Assembly (NCBI GenBank): GCA_022771805.1
Contig: JALELM010000008.1
Coordinates: 117,267 to 181,266, forward strand
Length of the DNA stretch: 64,000 nt
Reading direction: 5' to 3'
Source of the DNA: Veillonellaceae bacterium
GTDB lineage: Bacteria; Bacillota; Negativicutes; Veillonellales; Negativicoccaceae
Shown: positions 52,891-61,402 of the stretch, piece after piece
Numbering within the stretch: the stretch's first letter is position 1
Layout: the number at the start of each line of letters is the position of its first letter
Position numbers and translations under genes: made by a program
The notes under the pieces: model-generated
The model's input: only the letters and a program-made list of their open reading frames with translations
The model's database searches: none
What the model was told of the DNA's origin: nothing

Positions 52891-54084
52891 ATGAACACGG
52901 AATGGAAGCGAGCCCTTGCGGCTCTACAGGCCGGTCGGATGATTGTCTTAATCGACGATGCGGAGCGGGAGAACGAAGGCGATTTAGTCATGGCGGCGGA
53001 GTTCGCCACGACGGAGACCGTCAATTTCATGACGAAGTATGCACGCGGCATCATTTGCGCGCCGATGCGGGCGGCCGATTTGGCTCGCTTGGAACTGCCG
53101 CAAATGGTGGCGCACAACACGGATGCGCACGGAACGGCGTTTACGGTTTCGGTCGATGCGGTCGACACGACGACGGGCGTTTCCCCGGCGGAACGGGCGT
53201 ATACCCTGCGCTTGCTGGCAAATCCTGCCGGCCGGCCGACCTCTTTTCGCCGCCCGGGGCATGTGTTTCCTTTGCAGTATCGCGAAGGCGGCGTGTTTGC
53301 CCGGCGGGGGCATACGGAGGCCTCGTTGGATTTGCTCCGTCTGGCCGGTCTGAGAGAGACGGCCGTCATCTGCGAAATCACCGCCGCCGACGGCGAGATG
53401 ATGCGACCGAACGAATTGCGACGTTTTGCCGCCGAGCATGATCTGCCCGTTTTGACGGTGGACGAAGTTGTTCGCTATCGCAAGCAGCATGATGTACGTA
53501 TCCGGCGGGCGGCGCAGGCGGAATTGCCGACCGCGTTCGGCGATTTTCGTATCTATGTGTACGAAAACGATCTGGACGACCGGAATCATCTGGCGATCGT
53601 CAAAGGAGATGTGCGGGGAAAAGAGGGCGTTCTGACGCGCATTCACTCGGAATGTCTCACCGGCGATGTGTTCGGCTCGCATCGCTGTGATTGCGGCGAG
53701 CAGCTGCATGCAGCGCTGCAGCGGATCGATCACGAAGGTGCCGGCGTGGTTATCTATATGCGTCAGGAAGGGCGGGGGATCGGTCTTGTCAATAAGATCA
53801 AAGCCTATGCGCTGCAAGAGCAGGGGCTGGACACCGTCGAGGCAAATGTCGAGCTGGGTTTTGCTCCGGATTTACGCGAATACTTTTTAAGTGCTAAAAT
53901 AATAGAAGACCTGGGTATTCCCAGCATCCGTTTGCTGACGAATAATCCGGAAAAAATGGAAGAATTACGGCGTTACGGTATTCGTATTGACGCGCGGGAG
54001 TCGATTATCATCCCGCCGAACTCGCACGATGCGAACTATCTGCACACGAAACAGGTAAAAATGGGACATTTGTTGGAGAAATGA
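52891..54084 (+). CDS. ribBA: Bifunctional DHBP synthase / GTP cyclohydrolase II
   Basis: RibBA makes both starting materials of riboflavin. The 397-residue protein has the RibB domain (1-200: [33 protein letters not shown]) and the GTP cyclohydrolase II domain (210-397) with zinc cysteines in [20 protein letters not shown] and [18 protein letters not shown] 52891 follows GGAAGGGAATGACGAG; in-frame codons further up overlap ribE. Confidence 0.97.
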   Translation: MNTEWKRALAALQAGRMIVLIDDAERENEGDLVMAAEFATTETVNFMTKYARGIICAPMRAADLARLELPQMVAHNTDAHGTAFTVSVDAVDTTTGVSPAERAYTLRLLANPAGRPTSFRRPGHVFPLQYREGGVFARRGHTEASLDLLRLAGLRETAVICEITAADGEMMRPNELRRFAAEHDLPVLTVDEVVRYRKQHDVRIRRAAQAELPTAFGDFRIYVYENDLDDRNHLAIVKGDVRGKEGVLTRIHSECLTGDVFGSHRCDCGEQLHAALQRIDHEGAGVVIYMRQEGRGIGLVNKIKAYALQEQGLDTVEANVELGFAPDLREYFLSAKIIEDLGIPSIRLLTNNPEKMEELRRYGIRIDARESIIIPPNSHDANYLHTKQVKMGHLLEK

Positions 54085-54092
54085 GGGAGACT

Positions 54093-54566
54093 ATGCACGT
54101 ATTGGAAGGCAAGCTGAACGGGGAAGGCCTGCGGATCGGGATCGCGGTCGGCCGCTTCAATCGTTTCATCACGGAAGAGCTGCTCAACGGCGCGGTGGAC
54201 GGTCTGCAACGGCACGGTGTGGCGGCAACGGATATACAGGTCGCGTTCTGTCCGGGCGCATTTGAATTGCCGTTGCTGGCGAAACAATTCGCCGAACGGA
54301 AGGACATCGACGGTGTCATTTGTCTCGGCGCGGTCATTCGGGGAGCGACTTCGCATTACGACCTCGTTTGCAATGAAGCGGCCAAGGGGATCGCCGCCTT
54401 GAGTCTGCAGACCAATAAACCCGTTATTTTCGGGCTGGTGACTTCCGACACATTGGAGCAGGCTATTGAGCGCGCCGGCATCAAGGGCGGCAACAAGGGC
54501 TTTGATGCGGCGGTTTCCGTGCTGGAAATGTGCCGGGTGATGAAGGAAGTGCAGCATGGCAAATGA
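54093..54566 (+). CDS. ribH: 6,7-dimethyl-8-ribityllumazine synthase
   Basis: RibH joins the RibA- and RibB-derived parts to form lumazine. The roughly 157-residue protein has [30 protein letters not shown] and [15 protein letters not shown], all in the expected places. The frame also has an ATG at 54081 overlapping the ribBA stop (ATGA); ATG 54093 with GAGGGAG before it gives the usual N-terminal length, but either is possible. It overlaps hslO by 11 bases. Confidence 0.95.
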   Translation: MHVLEGKLNGEGLRIGIAVGRFNRFITEELLNGAVDGLQRHGVAATDIQVAFCPGAFELPLLAKQFAERKDIDGVICLGAVIRGATSHYDLVCNEAAKGIAALSLQTNKPVIFGLVTSDTLEQAIERAGIKGGNKGFDAAVSVLEMCRVMKEVQHGK

Positions 54567-55428
54567 TCGTTTGACTCGCTACCTTATTGCCGAAGGGCTG
54601 AAGATGTCGATTGCCTACACGACCGATCTCACGGAGGAAGCACGGGCGTTGCATGATTTGTCGCCGGTGGCGACGGCGGCTCTCGGACGCGCCATGGCCG
54701 GGGCGTTGTTGCTGGCTACGGATTTCAAGAACAAAGAAGGAGTCAGCCTTTGTTTCGACGGGAACGGCCCGCTCGGGCGGGTATACGCCGACGCCTACGA
54801 CACGAATAAAGTGCGGGGCTATGTGCAACACCCGCAAACGGAGCTGGTCTACAAAGGGCCGCGGAAAATGGATGTCGGTGCAGCTGTCGGCGAAGGAATG
54901 CTGCACGTCACGCGCTATTCGCTCTTGCGGCAGCCGTATCAAACGGCAATCGAACTGGTTTCCGGCGAAATTGCGGAAGATCTGACGTATTTTCTGACGA
55001 AATCGGAACAGATCCCGTCAGCGGTCAGCCTCGGTGTATTGGCGCAGCGGGACGGGCATGTGAAGGCGGCAGGCGGCATTTTGGTGCAGGCCTTGCCGGA
55101 TGTGGATTCGGCTGCGTTGGATCGCATCGAAGAGAATTTACGCAAGCTCGGTCCGATGACCCGGGCGATGACCGACCAAGACCCGGAACAGATTCTGGCA
55201 ACGCTGACCAAGGACTTACATGCGGAACTGCTGACGGAAACGCCGGTCGTATGGGAGTGCACCTGCTCGCGGGAAAAATTTTCCGAGAGCTTGCGGAGCC
55301 TGCCCGAAAAAGAAAAAGAGGCCTTATTGGCGGACGAACAGGTGGAAATGGTCTGCCATTACTGTGAAAAGCGCTATGTTCTCACGCGTGCAGAGTTGCG
55401 CGAAGTACTGGCGGCAAAGGAGGGCTGA
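54556..55428 (+). CDS. hslO: Redox-regulated chaperone Hsp33
   Basis: Hsp33 becomes a holding chaperone when oxidised. The 290-residue protein has the four zinc cysteines of the redox switch, CTC at 235 and 237 and CHYC at 267 and 270, after a core domain with [12 protein letters not shown] and [12 protein letters not shown]. It starts inside ribH, linking it to the flavin operon; the next gene starts directly after its stop. Confidence 0.96.
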   Translation: MANDRLTRYLIAEGLKMSIAYTTDLTEEARALHDLSPVATAALGRAMAGALLLATDFKNKEGVSLCFDGNGPLGRVYADAYDTNKVRGYVQHPQTELVYKGPRKMDVGAAVGEGMLHVTRYSLLRQPYQTAIELVSGEIAEDLTYFLTKSEQIPSAVSLGVLAQRDGHVKAAGGILVQALPDVDSAALDRIEENLRKLGPMTRAMTDQDPEQILATLTKDLHAELLTETPVVWECTCSREKFSESLRSLPEKEKEALLADEQVEMVCHYCEKRYVLTRAELREVLAAKEG

Positions 55429-56229
55429 ATGGCACGTCTGGCAATTATCGGCGGCACGGGTGTCTATGATCCGTCGCTGCTGACAGAAACGGAAACGCTG
55501 ACCGTGGCGACGCCGTACGGCGAGATGACCTGCATACTCGGCAAGTACGGCGCAAAAGAGGTCGTCTTCATGACGCGGCACGGGGCGGATCATTCGATCC
55601 CGCCGCATCGCATCAATTATCGAGCCAATATCTACGGCCTGAAAAAGCTGGGTGTCGGTGCCGTCATCGCGACCACGGCCGTCGGTTCGCTGCGGCGGGA
55701 ATATCGTCCCGGCGAGTTGGTCATTACGGATCAATTGCTCGATTTCACGAAAACGCGCGCGCATACCTTCTTCGACGGGGCGCCGTTGCCGGTGGCGCAT
55801 GTGGACATGACGGAGCCGTATTGCCCGGTATTGCGGGAGCTGCTGCTGCAAGCCGCGCGCAAACTGGGGCTGCCGTTCCAAGAGCGGGGGACTTATGTCT
55901 GCACGGAGGGGCCGCGTTTCGAGACAGGCGGCGAAGTGGCGATGTATGCTCGCTTGGGCGGCGACATTGTCGGCATGACGAATGCGCCCGAGTGTCCGCT
56001 GGCGCGGGAAGCGGAAATGGCCTATGCCACCGTTTCGCTGGTGACGAACTACGGCGCGGGCATTTCGCCGCAGCCGTTGACGCATGCGGAAGTGGTCGAG
56101 GCGATGAATGAAAACACGAAAAACCTGCAGCGGCTGTTGCAGGAAGTATTGACGGCATATGATCCGGCGATGGAGAGTCCCGCTCATCATGCGCTTCGGG
56201 AGTACGGCGGCTTCGAGGTGGTAAAGTGA
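55429..56229 (+). CDS. mtnP: S-methyl-5'-thioadenosine phosphorylase (or thioinosine phosphorylase)
   Basis: MtnP-family enzymes split methylthioadenosine, from SAM-dependent polyamine or radical-SAM chemistry, with phosphate. The 266-residue protein has IIGGTGVYDPSLL, the phosphate-binding RHGADHSIPPHRINYRAN, and NAPECPLAREAEM. A deaminase, mtaD, sits three genes downstream, so the true substrate could be methylthioinosine; sequence alone does not decide. It overlaps mtnA by 4 bases. Confidence 0.9.
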   Translation: MARLAIIGGTGVYDPSLLTETETLTVATPYGEMTCILGKYGAKEVVFMTRHGADHSIPPHRINYRANIYGLKKLGVGAVIATTAVGSLRREYRPGELVITDQLLDFTKTRAHTFFDGAPLPVAHVDMTEPYCPVLRELLLQAARKLGLPFQERGTYVCTEGPRFETGGEVAMYARLGGDIVGMTNAPECPLAREAEMAYATVSLVTNYGAGISPQPLTHAEVVEAMNENTKNLQRLLQEVLTAYDPAMESPAHHALREYGGFEVVK

Positions 56230-57260
56230 AACCGTTGCGGTGGGAGCACGGCGCGCTGATCCTGCTCGATCAGCGTCGGTTGCCGGCGGAAGAAGTCTAC
56301 CTGACTTGCCGGACGGCAGCCGCGGTGGCGCGCGCCATTGCGACTTTGGCAGTACGCGGGGCGCCGGCGATCGGGGTGGCTGCGGCGTACGGCACGGTGC
56401 TCGCGGCACAGGCGAGTGAACGGGTGCCGACACCGGCGGAGCTGCACGCGGCGACGAGGGGATTGTACGATTCCCGCCCGACGGCGGTCAATTTGCATTG
56501 GGCGATCGAGCGGCAATGGAAGGTATATGCGGCCGCCCACGCGGCGGATCCGTCGACGGCCGTGGCGCGACTGCTCGCGGAGGCGCAGGCGATTGAGCGG
56601 GAGGATATCGCTCTCAATGACGCGATCGCCCGGCACGGGGCAGCGCTCTTTACCGCGCCGGTGACGATCCTGACGCATTGCAATGCGGGTGCTTTGGCTA
56701 CGGCGGGAGTCGGCACGGCGCTCGGTGTCGTCCGGGAATTGCACTCCCGCAAGCTGCTGCGGCAGGTCTACATGGACGAAACGCGCCCGTTGCTGCAGGG
56801 ATCCCGTCTGACGGCAACGGAAATGCTGAGCGAGGGGATTCCCTGCATGCTGCTTTGTGACAACATGGCGGCGGCCGCCATGCACGGCAAGGAGATTGAT
56901 GCGGTCGTCGTCGGGGCGGATCGGATCGCCGCAAACGGTGATACCGCCAATAAAATCGGCACGTACGGTCTGGCGATACTGGCCGCGTATCATCGCATTC
57001 CGTTCTACGTTGCGGCGCCGTCCTCGACCTTTGATTTTACGTTGCCGACAGGGGAGAGTATCGTCATCGAAGAACGGGCGGCGGACGAAGTGCGCAAGAT
57101 CGGCGCGGTGTATACGGCGCCGGCGGCTGTACCGGTCTGGAACCCGGCATTCGATGTGACACCGGCAAATCTCATCGCCGGAATTATTACGGAAACGGGA
57201 GTATTGTTACCGCCCTTTGCCGAAAGCATTGCGGCGTTTCAAAGGAAGGTGGAGTCATGA
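56226..57260 (+). CDS. mtnA: Methylthioribose-1-phosphate isomerase
   Basis: MtnA turns methylthioribose-1-phosphate, the product of MtnP, into methylthioribulose-1-phosphate. The 344-residue protein has AVRGAPAIGVAAAYG, the catalytic Cys in LTHCNAGALATAGVG, ETRPLLQGSRLTATEM and the Asp in VGADRIAANGDTANKIGTY. It starts at GTG 56226, overlapping mtnP. The later salvage genes mtnB, mtnC and mtnD are not in this window, so the path may end in another way. Confidence 0.93.
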   Translation: MKPLRWEHGALILLDQRRLPAEEVYLTCRTAAAVARAIATLAVRGAPAIGVAAAYGTVLAAQASERVPTPAELHAATRGLYDSRPTAVNLHWAIERQWKVYAAAHAADPSTAVARLLAEAQAIEREDIALNDAIARHGAALFTAPVTILTHCNAGALATAGVGTALGVVRELHSRKLLRQVYMDETRPLLQGSRLTATEMLSEGIPCMLLCDNMAAAAMHGKEIDAVVVGADRIAANGDTANKIGTYGLAILAAYHRIPFYVAAPSSTFDFTLPTGESIVIEERAADEVRKIGAVYTAPAAVPVWNPAFDVTPANLIAGIITETGVLLPPFAESIAAFQRKVES

Positions 57261-58510
57261 AATCCGTCATTCGGGATATTAACTTGGCGCCGGAAGGCAT
57301 GAAGCGCATTCGCTGGGTGGAGCGTTTCATGCCGGTGCTGCGGGAAATCAAAGAGGACTTGGTGCGGCGGCATGCCTTCGCCGGGAAAACCGTCGTCATG
57401 TCCATTCATTTGGAAGCCAAGACGGCTTTTTTGGCGACGGTGTTGCATGCGGCGGGAGCGGAGGTCGTGATCACGGGCAGCAACCCGCTTTCCACGCAGG
57501 ATGCCGTAGCGGCGGCGTTGGCGGATCTTGGCATTACCGTATATGCCACGCATGCCTGCACGACGGAAGAATATACACGATATCTGCATATGGCGCTGGA
57601 TCATCGGCCGCACTTGATTTTGGATGACGGCGGCGACTTGACGGCGCTGCTGTTGGGCGAACGCCGGGATGCCGGCGAACGGCTGCTCGGTGGTTCGGAG
57701 GAAACGACGACGGGCGTGCAGCGGCTGCGCAACTGGGAAAACGCCAAGCAATTGACACATCCGATGGTGGCGGTCAACGATTCCCTCTGCAAGTACCTGT
57801 TCGACAATCGCTACGGCACGGGGCAGTCCACCTGGGACGGCATCGTGCGGACGACCAATCTCACGGTTGCGGGGCGCAATGTCGTCGTTGCCGGCTACGG
57901 CTGGTGCGGCAAGGGTGTCGCCATGCGGGCGAAGGGACTCGGCGCGCATGTGTATGTCACCGAAGTGGATCCGATCAAATCGATCGAAGCGGTATTCGAC
58001 GGCTTTACCGTACTGCCCATGCGCCAAGCGGCGGCGATCGGCGATATTTTCGTCACGGTGACCGGCTGCAAGGACGTAATCACGAAGGAACATTTCCCCT
58101 TGATGAAAGACGGCGCCATTATGTGCAACGCCGGTCATTTCGATGTGGAAATCAACGGCAGGGAACTGCGGGAAATGGCGACCGAAACGGAAATCGTACG
58201 GCAATCGATCGAAGGCTTCACGCTGCCGAACGGCAATCGTTTGTACCTTCTGGCGGAAGGGCGTCTCGTCAATTTGGCGGCGGCCGACGGGCATCCCGCG
58301 GAGATCATGGATCTGTCGTTTGCCTTGCAGGCGTTGGCGCTGGATTATGTCCAGGCGCACGCCGAATTACTGACGCCGAAAGTCTATGTCCTGCCGCCGG
58401 AAATCGACAAGGCGGTCGCACGGCTGAAACTCAACACGATGGGCTGTGAAATCGAATCGTTGACGGCGGCGCAGTATGCTTATTTATATGAACAGGGTGA
58501 GCAGATATGA
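57257..58510 (+). CDS. ahcY: Adenosylhomocysteinase (archaeal/Thermotoga-like short form)
   Basis: AhcY hydrolyses S-adenosylhomocysteine, using bound NAD. The 417-residue protein has the NAD-binding core VVAGYGWCGKGVAMRAKGLG and TGCKDVITKEHF, and the substrate-binding WENAKQLTHPMVAVNDS region. It lacks the C-terminal Lys-Tyr extension of the eukaryotic and proteobacterial type and belongs to the shorter branch, some of whose members act on S-inosylhomocysteine. With mtaD as neighbour, that route is possible. It overlaps both neighbours by 4 bases. Confidence 0.92.
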   Translation: MKSVIRDINLAPEGMKRIRWVERFMPVLREIKEDLVRRHAFAGKTVVMSIHLEAKTAFLATVLHAAGAEVVITGSNPLSTQDAVAAALADLGITVYATHACTTEEYTRYLHMALDHRPHLILDDGGDLTALLLGERRDAGERLLGGSEETTTGVQRLRNWENAKQLTHPMVAVNDSLCKYLFDNRYGTGQSTWDGIVRTTNLTVAGRNVVVAGYGWCGKGVAMRAKGLGAHVYVTEVDPIKSIEAVFDGFTVLPMRQAAAIGDIFVTVTGCKDVITKEHFPLMKDGAIMCNAGHFDVEINGRELREMATETEIVRQSIEGFTLPNGNRLYLLAEGRLVNLAAADGHPAEIMDLSFALQALALDYVQAHAELLTPKVYVLPPEIDKAVARLKLNTMGCEIESLTAAQYAYLYEQGEQI

Positions 58511-59790
58511 ACACATGGGCCATTCGCAATGTGGATGTCCGTACGGAAAACGGCGTGCAAACCGGCCGGACGATCGTAATTGAAGGGCATCGCATCCGGG
58601 CAATCGAGGCGAATCCGACCTTGCCTTCGGACTGTGAAGTTTGGGACGGGCAGGGGATGCTCGCCATGCCCGGTCTGGTCAACAGCCACACCCATGTCGC
58701 GATGACGCTGTTTCGCAGCTACGCGGACGATGTCGCGCTCATGGACTGGCTACAGAACCACATTTGGCCGGCGGAAGAAAAATTGACGGACGAATTGGTG
58801 TACTGGGGCGCACAATGGGCATTTGCGGAAATGATTCGCGGCGGTACGACGGCATTTTCGGATATGTACATGCACATGGATGCCGTGGCCGAAGCGGCGG
58901 TTGCCGTCGGGATGCGCGGCAACCTCGCCCGAGGTCTTGCGGGGGTTTCGCCGAACGCCGCAGCGGCGCTGGAGGAAAACATCGAGCTGCACCGCAAGTG
59001 GCACGGTGCGGAAGACGGCCTGTTGCGCGTCATGCTGGGACCGCACGCGCCGTATACCTGCCCGGCGGAGTACTTGAAACAGGTGGTCGCGGCCGCGGAA
59101 AAAGAAGACATGGAAATCCATATTCATCTTTCCGAAACGCAAGGGGAGGTGGCTACCTGTAAAGAAAAACACGGCATGAGCCCGATTGCTTGGATGGAAC
59201 ATCTGGGAATATTCCGCCGGCCGACGCTTGCCGCGCATTGTGTCCATGTCGATGCGGCCGATATCGACATCATGGCGCGGCATCATGTGCGTGTCGCACA
59301 CAATCCGCGCAGCAATCTCAAACTGGCATCGGGCGTGGCGCCGGTGCCGCAGATGCGCGCCGCGGGAGTGGTGGTCGGTCTTGCGACCGACGGTGCGTCC
59401 AGCAATAACAAGCTGAGCATGTTCGATGAGATGCAGTACGCCGCGTTGATTCATAAGGGCGTACAGTATGATCCCTTCGCCATCGGCGCCGGAGAGGCGT
59501 TGGCGATGGCGACACGCGAGGGGGCGCGCGCACTCGGCTACGACGATCTCGGCGAATTGGCGCCGGGAATGCTGGCTGATCTCATCCTGGTCGATCGTTC
59601 GGGCTACCACTGGGAACCCTGCTACCATATCGACTCGATGCTCGCATATGCGGCGCAGCCGTCCGATGTCGATTCCGTCGTCATTCACGGCAAGCCGGTC
59701 ATGCGGCAGCGTGAACTGCTGACGATCGACACCGAAAAGGTGCGGGCGGAAATGCAACGGGCAAAAGAGTACTTTGCGGGCTTGCATTGA
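58507..59790 (+). CDS. mtaD: 5-methylthioadenosine/S-adenosylhomocysteine deaminase
   Basis: MtaD removes the amino group of MTA and SAH to give the inosine forms. The 427-residue amidohydrolase has metal ligands in NSHTHVAMT, HLSET with the preceding His, AAHCVHVDA and the Asp of LATDGASSNN. The deaminated products would be split by the mtnP and ahcY products, giving an inosine-based salvage route. It closes the FMN-operon run; a promoter for the following recombinase overlaps its stop. Confidence 0.93.
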   Translation: MNTWAIRNVDVRTENGVQTGRTIVIEGHRIRAIEANPTLPSDCEVWDGQGMLAMPGLVNSHTHVAMTLFRSYADDVALMDWLQNHIWPAEEKLTDELVYWGAQWAFAEMIRGGTTAFSDMYMHMDAVAEAAVAVGMRGNLARGLAGVSPNAAAALEENIELHRKWHGAEDGLLRVMLGPHAPYTCPAEYLKQVVAAAEKEDMEIHIHLSETQGEVATCKEKHGMSPIAWMEHLGIFRRPTLAAHCVHVDAADIDIMARHHVRVAHNPRSNLKLASGVAPVPQMRAAGVVVGLATDGASSNNKLSMFDEMQYAALIHKGVQYDPFAIGAGEALAMATREGARALGYDDLGELAPGMLADLILVDRSGYHWEPCYHIDSMLAYAAQPSDVDSVVIHGKPVMRQRELLTIDTEKVRAEMQRAKEYFAGLH

Positions 59791-59810
59791 GGGCAGTAAT
59801 GCGGTACACT
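59782..59810 (+). promoter_or_regulatory. Promoter before the recombinase gene, overlapping an inverted repeat
   Basis: TTGCAT at 59782-59787 and TACACT at 59805-59810 with 17-base spacing. The -35 box includes the last mtaD codons, and the -10 box shares two bases with the left arm of the 21-bp inverted repeat at 59809. Confidence 0.65.
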
Positions 59811-59862
59811 ACCAGTAAGTAACGATAATCCTAAATTATCGTTACTTACTGGTAGGCTTTTT
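59809..59862. repeat. Perfect 21-bp inverted repeat with T-run before the recombinase
   Basis: The left arm 59809-59829 and right arm 59835-59855 are exact complements, with CCTAA between. TTTTTT follows at 59858-59863, so it could end transcription of the mtaD operon. The arms and short centre also look like a tyrosine-recombinase core site. The right arm begins ATTATCGTTACTTA, which occurs again at 60947-60960 beyond the recombinase. Confidence 0.85.
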
Positions 59863-59906
59863 TCTTTACTTTGAATTCGAACTTCGAAATCTCTGCGGGA
59901 GTTTAT

Positions 59907-60878
59907 ATGGAACACTTCTATTTACGTGATACCGGTCGACTGGAACGCAATAAAAACTTAAATCGGGAAACGCTGGAGCTCTTCCTGCTGGCAAAATCCG
60001 AAAGCACGGTCGCCGCGTATGAATCCGATTGGGCCGATTTTTGCGACTGGTGCCGTTACAACGGCTATTCGTGTTTTCCCGGATCGCCGGAAATCGTCGT
60101 CAACTACATCCGCTCGCTGGCAACCTATGCCAAAGCCAATACCATTGCCCGACGGATCAGCGCCCTTTCCGAAAATTATGCGGCGGGCGGTTTGCTTGCG
60201 GATAACCCCTGCTCCTCCCCGCTCGTCAAAGATGCAATGAAAGGTGTACGCAGAAAATTGGGGACATTTCAACAAGGCAAGCAGCCGTTGCTGAAAGAAG
60301 ACGTGGAAGCGATGATCAGCAAAATGGATCTTCAAAATTTGGCTCATTTGCGCGATAAAACGATTCTTTTGATCGGTTTTATGGGAGCTATGCGCCGAAG
60401 CGAATTAACCGGCATTTTCGTTGATCATCTGTATTTTGAGCGGCGCGGCCTGGAAATTCACATTCCGAAGTCGAAAACCGACCAGGAAGGTCAGGGACAT
60501 GTCGTCGCATTGCCGTATTTGAGCACGGAAATGCTCTGTCCGGTTCGTACCGTGGAAAGCTGGCTGGCGGCGGCAAAGATTACCGAGGGACCGATATTTC
60601 GCGGCGTGACGAAGGATAATCGCCTGCGTAAAACGGGCTTATCCGCACAGTCGGTCAATCGCATCGTCAAACAGTGGGCCGCTCGTATCGGTCTCAATCC
60701 GGACGATTACGGCGCGCATAGCTTGCGCCACGGTTTTGCGACATCGGCGGCATTGGCCGGCGTGGAAGAGCGCTACATCATGCAGCAGACGCGGCATACA
60801 TCCGTGGAGATGGTTCGGCATTACATCAACGAGGCGGATCGCTTCCGGCACAATCCCTTGCTGCAACTGTTCTCTTAA
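59907..60878 (+). CDS. Tyrosine recombinase / site-specific integrase
   Basis: A 323-residue recombinase with an N-terminal SAM-like core-binding domain (about 25-130, LAKSESTVAAYESDWADFC) and a catalytic domain holding the full set: R163 (GAMRRSEL), H271 and R274 (HSLRHG), H297 and nucleophile Y306 (HYINEA). ATG 59907 has CGGGAG 5 bases upstream. It resembles free-standing integrases of plasmids and islands more than housekeeping XerC/D, since no cell-division genes are nearby. It stands alone between mtaD and the lexA region, with a perfect inverted repeat before it and a copy of one half-arm after it. Its target is unknown. Confidence 0.92.
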   Translation: MEHFYLRDTGRLERNKNLNRETLELFLLAKSESTVAAYESDWADFCDWCRYNGYSCFPGSPEIVVNYIRSLATYAKANTIARRISALSENYAAGGLLADNPCSSPLVKDAMKGVRRKLGTFQQGKQPLLKEDVEAMISKMDLQNLAHLRDKTILLIGFMGAMRRSELTGIFVDHLYFERRGLEIHIPKSKTDQEGQGHVVALPYLSTEMLCPVRTVESWLAAAKITEGPIFRGVTKDNRLRKTGLSAQSVNRIVKQWAARIGLNPDDYGAHSLRHGFATSAALAGVEERYIMQQTRHTSVEMVRHYINEADRFRHNPLLQLFS

Positions 60879-60916
60879 ATCACGCGAATGCATACAACAT
60901 AAAAGATGCGGACAGC

Positions 60917-60947
60917 AAAAAAAGGACTTGGCAGCAAGTCCTTTTTA
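60917..60947. terminator. Bidirectional terminator after the recombinase
   Basis: AAAAAGGACTT (60919-60929) and AAGTCCTTTTT (60936-60946) with a 6-base loop; A- and T-runs suit both the recombinase and the converging LysM gene. Confidence 0.88.
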
Positions 60948-60960
60948 TTATCGTTACTTA
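60947..60960. repeat. 14-bp direct repeat of the inverted-repeat arm
   Basis: ATTATCGTTACTTA is identical to 59835-59848 and in the same direction. The two copies bracket the recombinase gene (1112 bases from copy to copy). The copy includes the stop codon of the LysM gene on the minus strand. Confidence 0.8.
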
Positions 60961-61272
60961 TTTGCGGGCGATATAGTCGGCAGCAGCCGCTTCCGGCGCC
61001 ACGGGAATCCGCAACAACGTCCCGGGCATCAAGGCACCGGAATCGGCAATCTGATTGAGCTCGCGAATATGAAAGACGAGTTCGCGAATATCCTGCTTCT
61101 CGCTGCCGTGACGTTCCGCCAACGACCAGAGCGTATCACCGGAATGTACTTCCACCTGGCGATACTGCAAGGGCGTTTCCGTGCCGCCGTTCCCGGCGAA
61201 AGCAAAATGCAGGACAAAGGCTGACAGTATTACCAAGGCATAGCTTGTATGGATAGGTTTTGTATGTGTCAT
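60958..61272 (-). CDS. LysM-domain protein, YneA-like SOS cell-division suppressor
   Basis: A 104-residue protein with a signal or anchor segment (about 8-27, SYALVILSAFVLHFAFAG) and one LysM domain (about 37-92: VEVHSGDTLWSLAERHG and MPGTLLRIP). It is divergent from lexA and shares LexA boxes with it. That is the arrangement of yneA in Bacillus, whose LysM product delays division during DNA damage. By analogy this protein probably blocks division in the SOS response. ATG 61272 is 8 bases after GAGG; GTG 61281 is the alternative. Sequence similarity to YneA itself is limited to the layout. Confidence 0.78.
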   Translation of the reverse strand: MTHTKPIHTSYALVILSAFVLHFAFAGNGGTETPLQYRQVEVHSGDTLWSLAERHGSEKQDIRELVFHIRELNQIADSGALMPGTLLRIPVAPEAAAADYIARK

Positions 61273-61288
61273 CTTCCGCACCTCATTT

Positions 61289-61302
61289 CGAACATTTGTT
61301 CT
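61289..61302. promoter_or_regulatory. LexA box 1
   Basis: CGAACATTTGTTCT fits the Gram-positive LexA site (CGAACNNNNGTTCG type). It is the box nearest the LysM gene. Confidence 0.9.
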
Positions 61303-61323
61303 TTTCTGCTCTTATCTTACAAC

Positions 61324-61337
61324 AGAACATATGTTCT
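61324..61337. promoter_or_regulatory. LexA box 2
   Basis: AGAACATATGTTCT is a perfect palindrome in the middle of the lexA-LysM intergenic region. Confidence 0.9.
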
Positions 61338-61350
61338 TGTCAAGAAAAAA

Positions 61351-61364
61351 CGAACATTTGTTTG
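61351..61364. promoter_or_regulatory. LexA box 3
   Basis: CGAACATTTGTTTG has one weaker half. It lies just upstream of the lexA -10 box and would block the lexA promoter. Confidence 0.85.
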
Positions 61365-61372
61365 TCGTTTCG

Positions 61373-61381
61373 TGCTATAAT
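61373..61381 (+). promoter_or_regulatory. lexA promoter, extended -10
   Basis: TGCTATAAT at 61373-61381, about 20 bases before the lexA start; LexA box 3 covers the -35 region. Confidence 0.75.
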
Positions 61382-61402
61382 ATAGAAAAGGAAGTGATAC
61401 TC

